A stretch of DNA of 64,000 nt, from assembly GCA_016490735.1 (NCBI GenBank), contig JAEMWC010001414.1:65001-129000 (forward strand), written 5' to 3'. Both the position numbers and the translations under genes were made by a program. This DNA is from Pachyseris speciosa. Lineage: Eukaryota > Cnidaria > Anthozoa > Scleractinia > Pachyseridae. The notes under the pieces were generated by a model. That model was not told the origin of the DNA. It made no database searches and worked only from the letters and a program-made list of their open reading frames with translations. How positions within the stretch are numbered: the first letter of the stretch is position 1; each line of letters begins with the position of its first letter. Positions 60,395-64,000 of the stretch are shown in pieces.

Positions 60395-60790
60395 GGATCT
60401 CAAACGGAGAGCACTTTTCGCAGGATGTTGGCAGAGCCAAGAAGCGCAGACTTCTGTAGTGCTGTTATGCCTGGAGTTATTCCTATACTATCTAAGTGAG
60501 ACATAATGTTATTTGGTATCAGAACCAGGTACCCCAATCACAATGGAAACAACTGTTGTTAGTGTCTTTTTCCATGATCTAGTAATCTTAACTCGGAACT
60601 CTGAATAGTTGTCAATCTTCTCGTATTCCTTTCTCTCGATATTGTGGTCGCCGGGGATAGCCACGGACATCAATGATTTGACACGTCCCAGCTTCCTTGT
60701 CTACAACAATAATATCTGGTCTCCAGTGTTCTATCATCCCGTCAGTTTGGGTGTTGTTATTATTATCATGTTCAAGTTTTTCACGGTACA
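60395..60790 (-). pseudogene. LINE ORF2 C-terminal remnant
   Basis: On the minus strand, MIEHWRPDIIVVDKEAGTCQ and IIDVRGYPRRPQ are followed, after a frame change, by KEYEKIDNYSEFRVKI, TVVSIVIGVPGS and then ITALQKSALLGSANILRKVL before a stop. This order (DIIVVDK..IIDV, VV..V.G..G, LQK.ALLG.A.ILRK.L) recalls the C-terminus of a common anthozoan non-LTR retrotransposon. At least two frame breaks. Confidence 0.62.
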
Positions 60791-60994
60791 GGTTGCTGCT
60801 GCTTGGCTTTTAAATGCACTAGCCGGAGTACAACCAGCCATCTAAGCCTTGCAAATCAGGAATCTTCGCAAGATGCATGTAGAAGCCAGGACTGCTGTCT
60901 CTTGCTTGCAGGCTGTTACTGCGACAGTCAGTTTCAATCAGTGTCAATGCCTTATGTTTTGTCAAGGTTATTTTTCATACATCCCAGTGATCCG

Positions 60995-61010
60995 ACGATG
61001 ATGATGATGA

Positions 61011-61044
<34 letters not shown>

Positions 61045-61067
61045 ATTATTATTATTATTATTATTAT
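60995..61067. repeat. GAT/TTG/TTA triplet microsatellite
   Basis: Runs of GAT, then TTG, then TTA units. The poly-Leu ORF over it is an artefact. Confidence 0.9.
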
Positions 61068-61121
61068 AAGAAAATAGTAAATAATTTTCAATAGCTTGCA
61101 CTAAAAAACAGAACCGTGACA

Positions 61122-61142
61122 AAAAAAAAAAAAAAAAAAAAC
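61122..61142. repeat. Poly-A run between repeats of CAGAACCGTGA
   Basis: About 20 A bases, with CAGAACCGTGA on both sides. Confidence 0.7.
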
Positions 61143-61346
61143 AGAACCGTGATTAATTGAAAACTGTAATTATGTAGAGGCTAAATTTAAATGGTCTCAC
61201 TCTCGATAATCTCTCTATCTGTCTAACAGGATAGGGCGAAAACTGTGAAACAAGAGTCCCAAATTTTTAACAAAAACTGTTTAGAATCTAACTTTCTTTT
61301 GTTTCTTCTGTTTTTCATGTAAGCTGACGGGAAGGGAACGTAAACA

Positions 61347-61410
61347 ATGCTTTTCCTGTTTTTCACCCTGACTCAGTTTTTCCTTACGCTGACTTGGGGC
61401 AGTGTTCCAG
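61347..61410 (+). CDS. Signal-peptide exon of the secreted protein
   Basis: A hydrophobic 21-codon exon from ATG at 61347 with a strong donor; phase 1 at its end. Confidence 0.55.
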
Positions 61411-63140
61411 GTAAGAACAGTAGGGACCTTAAGCAACGAGGACGACGATGACAACGAGAACGCCACAAAACAAAAGGTTTCAGTGAACAAAAACAATGGC
61501 TTGCACGTGCGTCGTTGTTCTCCGCCTGTGTGTAGATTTTCATTTGAGCACTCGGCATCGAAAGTAAATTGCGTCTTCTTTGGTTTTTCATTGCTTCGCT
61601 CTGTGATTGGCCAGCAAAACTTACGCCACTTTCTAAACCAATGAGAATCAAAACCAATTGCACGCGCGCATTTCCCGCGCTTTGCGCCGGCTGCATGTAA
61701 TTGCTTGGAATTCTGATTGGTTCGTTGCGCTGTTCGCGTCTGTTGTGATTGGTCAGTAATTTACGACACTCAATTGAAAACTGCTCTATCCCATCGTTCA
61801 TTATAATCGTTAGAGTAGTTTTCAATTGATTGTCATAAAACTAAAACCAAAGCAATTACTCCAGCCAATCACAATAGAGGCGAACAGAGCAATGAACCAA
61901 TCAGAATACAAAGCAATTACTTGTAACTGGCGCAAAGCGCGGAAAAAAGCGCGCGTGCAAGTTCACTATTGCTTTTGGTTCTCATTGGTTGAGAAAGTGG
62001 CGCGAGGTTTGCTGGCCAATCACCGAGCAAAGCAATGCGAAACCCAAGCAAACACAATTAACTTTCGATGATTACTTGAAAACAACTCTATGCTACACAA
62101 ATGCAATTGGAAACAAAAAATGCGTTTTGAAAAGGTCAAAGCAGTGCACTTGTTGATACTTTTATTGTGTGTTATTTATTAATTTTAAGCGATCATGGGT
62201 ACCTGCAGGACAGATCACAGATTTCGAAAATAGGCTTTTGGGGCTCAGTACGTATTGATGCGTACAAGTCGAACTCGATCGATTTTCATCGGATCTAGCT
62301 GCTTTCACGGGTGACAATAAGCGTGTAAAAGCCATCAAGCTTGACGGTCTCAAATTTGAGTAAGCCATTTATTGTAAGACATTCATAAAGTAACACACAT
62401 ACACGACCACAGATATTTATACACAGCCGACTGGAAACATTTTAACCCTGTAAAATTTTTATTACATGTCATAGCTTACAGAAGGAGGAAATTTGTCTGA
62501 GTTACATTGCTTTACACATAACCGTCTATTCCAATTTTCATAGTCTGATGACCTATTATAAAAACATGTACACAATGATCTTCGGATTTGAGGAGACTGG
62601 ATGCGAGATAACAACCGTGCTCTTAAAGCGCACTTGCGCACAGAGTTTCCGCTTACTTTTCCATGAGGTACCATTTTGTTGTTCCGTTTCACTAGCAACC
62701 TCTCCCAGATCCACTGAATAATACAGGAACGAATTAATATATGTCAAAAGTTTCTAAACGTTTCTTTCCTTCTTTGTTTGCGTTCATCTTGCTTTATCTC
62801 CATCTTGTCCTTTTACTGTCACTCGTTCATTCATCCGGGTTGCAGGCAGGGTTGGCGTAGTGATGAGAGCGCTCGCCTTCCACCAATGTGGCCCGGGTTC
62901 GATTCCCAGACTCGGTGTCATAAGTGGGCTGAGTTTGTTGGTTCTCTACTCTGCTCCGAGAGGTTTTTCTCCGGGTACTCCGGTTTTCCCCTCTCCCCAA
63001 AAACCAACATTTGATTTGATTTGATTTGATTTGATTTGATTTGAGTTGAGTTGAGTTGATTTAATTTGACTTTATTTGTTTCTGTATTTGCTCGGCCCTA
63101 CTAGCCTTTGTGCTATAAATACTACCGAAGGTAAATAAAG

Positions 63141-63190
<50 letters not shown>

Positions 63191-63618
63191 CCGTCCGTCC
63201 GTACATACCTAGATACGCCCGTCTGTTCGTCTGTCCGTACCCTCGTCCGTACGCACTTCCCTACGTCTGTCCCTACGTGAGGCTACCTCTACCCCTACAC
63301 ACTTCCGTCCGTACACCTGTCCGTACTTCTTTCCGTCCGTCCCTCCGTCAGGACAGTATGAACGTTTATATGCGTCCGTGCGTTTTTTCATTTGTTCCGT
63401 TTTGTTCTTTCAGTCGTTCGTTCGCTTGTATAATTCAATTCTTCGACGGTTAGTCATTCACTCCCTTTATCTTGCAGCGTGCAATTTTGATGGCCAGTAC
63501 CCCAACAATTCTGTGCACTGTTCAGGATTTGGTCCAGGAAAGCTTGTGTGTACCAACGACAAAGAATGCTGTACGTTGCCAGATGGGAAAGGGTGTTTCA
63601 ACATGTCAATAATTGAAG
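61347..63618 (+). CDS. Secreted cysteine-rich protein, 5' part (two exons, partial)
   Basis: Exon 1 (61347-61410) encodes a signal peptide, MLFLFFTLTQFFLTLTWGSV, ending CCAG|GTAAGA with one base left. Exon 2 (63478-63618, acceptor TTGCAG) joins in phase and reads ACNFDGQYPNNSVHCSGFGP then VCTNDKECCTLPDGKGC. Six cysteines (C-x12-C-x9-C-x5-CC-x7-C) suggest a small disulfide-rich domain. The GAAG|GTAAGA donor shows that more exons lie beyond the window. The intron holds two CCAAT-rich MITEs, a SINE and a microsatellite. The family is not recognised and no function is assigned. Confidence 0.55.
61424..61510 (+). repeat. End fragment of a MITE related to 3458-4229
   Basis: GGGACCTTAAGCAACGAGGA followed by AACGCCACAAAACAAAAGGT parallels the left end and early body of the outer MITE at 3458 (GAACGCCGCAAAACAATAGG). 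It starts 13 bases after the exon 1 donor. Confidence 0.5.
61548..61787 (-). mobile_element. CCAAT-rich MITE, copy 7 (minus)
   Basis: A reverse-orientation copy ending in GACACTCAATTGAAAACTGC, with CGCGCATTTCCCGCGCTTTG inside. It lies in the first intron of the secreted cysteine-rich gene. Confidence 0.72.
61812..62089 (+). mobile_element. CCAAT-rich MITE, copy 8
   Basis: Begins AGAGTAGTTTTCAATTGATT and keeps the CCAATCACAATAGAGGCGAA and CGCAAAGCGCGG blocks. It sits 24 bases from copy 7 in the opposite orientation. Confidence 0.72.
62850..63060 (+). repeat. tRNA-derived SINE (family B) with TTTGA tail
   Basis: Carries GTAGTGATGAGAGC, GGGTTCGATTCCC, CTCTGCTCCGAGAGG and CTCCGGGTACTCCGG, followed by about ten TTTGA-like repeats (63010-63060) as the SINE tail. 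Confidence 0.78.
63144..63190. repeat. TTA microsatellite
   Basis: About 15 TTA units followed by CCGTCCGTCCGTAC-type repeats to about 63350. Confidence 0.9.
63191..63360. repeat. CGTCCGTAC-type tandem repeat
   Basis: Degenerate repeats of CCGT/CCGTAC. The Arg/Asp/Gly-rich minus-strand ORF over it is an artefact. Confidence 0.7.
63478..63618 (+). CDS. Cysteine-rich exon of the secreted protein
   Basis: Six cysteines in 47 codons and a sequon NNSV. It enters with one carried base and leaves with one. Confidence 0.6.
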
Positions 63619-64000
63619 GTAAGAAAGTGAAGAAGAGAAAGCTGGTCAAGAAACTACCTTTAACCTCTTTGCACTCCGGATACTGTGTGTGTGGCTTACG
63701 TGAAGTTAACGCAAACCCCTTCCCCTAAAGGGGTAAGGGTCAAACATGAGCCTGTCACACTCTATCCTGTACTCATTTATCATCATTTGTCATTGCTAGC
63801 ATTTGGGTATGATCGAATGCGCCTTACAACAACATTGGCTGGGGGGCGTTTTTTAGACTGCTTGTAGCACAGTTTACAATTACTGAAGAAACTAGTTGAG
63901 TTATGAGTTCCCCCGTAATGTAAATGTCAAATTAAGACATGTAGACACAGTGGTCACTGCCAGAGATTTGTTACATCCCTAGTTGTTTTTTTTTTACGTC

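Noticed and set aside
60803..61069. ORF ending in a long poly-leucine run
   Set aside because: Produced by TTG/TTA triplet repeats.

Overview
This window looks like nuclear DNA of an anthozoan cnidarian, most likely a stony coral or a close relative. That is inferred from three things: genes split into many short exons with GT-AG introns, the protein families present, and a dense load of short DNA transposons, tRNA-derived SINEs and old retrotransposon pieces. No operons, phage genes, CRISPR arrays or rRNA genes were seen.

Layout. (1) 1-16381, minus strand: SIN1/MAPKAP1, a core subunit of the TORC2 kinase complex. Fourteen exons were placed by splice sites, phase and similarity; the 3' end runs off the left edge, and the exons between the Ras-binding and PH regions were not found. 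The introns hold SINEs, nested MITEs and two long inverted-repeat (foldback) elements. (2) 16382-23300: gene-poor DNA with a Harbinger-type MITE, a Penelope-like RT remnant, a GATA microsatellite, and a degenerate ~30-bp minisatellite interrupted by a tRNA-derived SINE and a Mutator-like MITE with a 9-bp target duplication. (3) 23332-30800: an intronless HAD-like gene (minus), an unrecognised two-exon gene (plus) whose last exon is partly duplicated next to a 91-bp palindrome, a two-exon HIRAN-like gene (minus) cut by an in-frame TGA, and a RecQ-like helicase fragment. (4) 30800-37500: repeats, including a 5'-truncated LINE with a perfect 15-bp target duplication. (5) 37540-54238, plus strand: a complete 16-exon novel-class protein kinase C (delta/theta type: C2, pseudosubstrate, C1A, C1B, kinase, C-tail; about 710 residues) with two single-base disruptions in conserved exons. 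(6) 54239-64000: the PKC 3' UTR, a small unrecognised ORF, a candidate exon, a LINE remnant, and the start of a gene for a secreted cysteine-rich protein that leaves the right edge.

Functional link. SIN1 and PKC belong to the same pathway: TORC2 phosphorylates the C-terminal tails of AGC kinases including several PKCs. Here the two genes lie about 21 kb apart in divergent orientation.

Caution. One-base disruptions occur in two otherwise well-conserved exons of the PKC gene, and one SIN1 splice junction is out of phase. Consensus sequence errors are therefore a serious alternative to real mutations, and the in-frame TGA in the HIRAN-like gene should be read in that light. All family calls come from reading the sequence; no database search was run.
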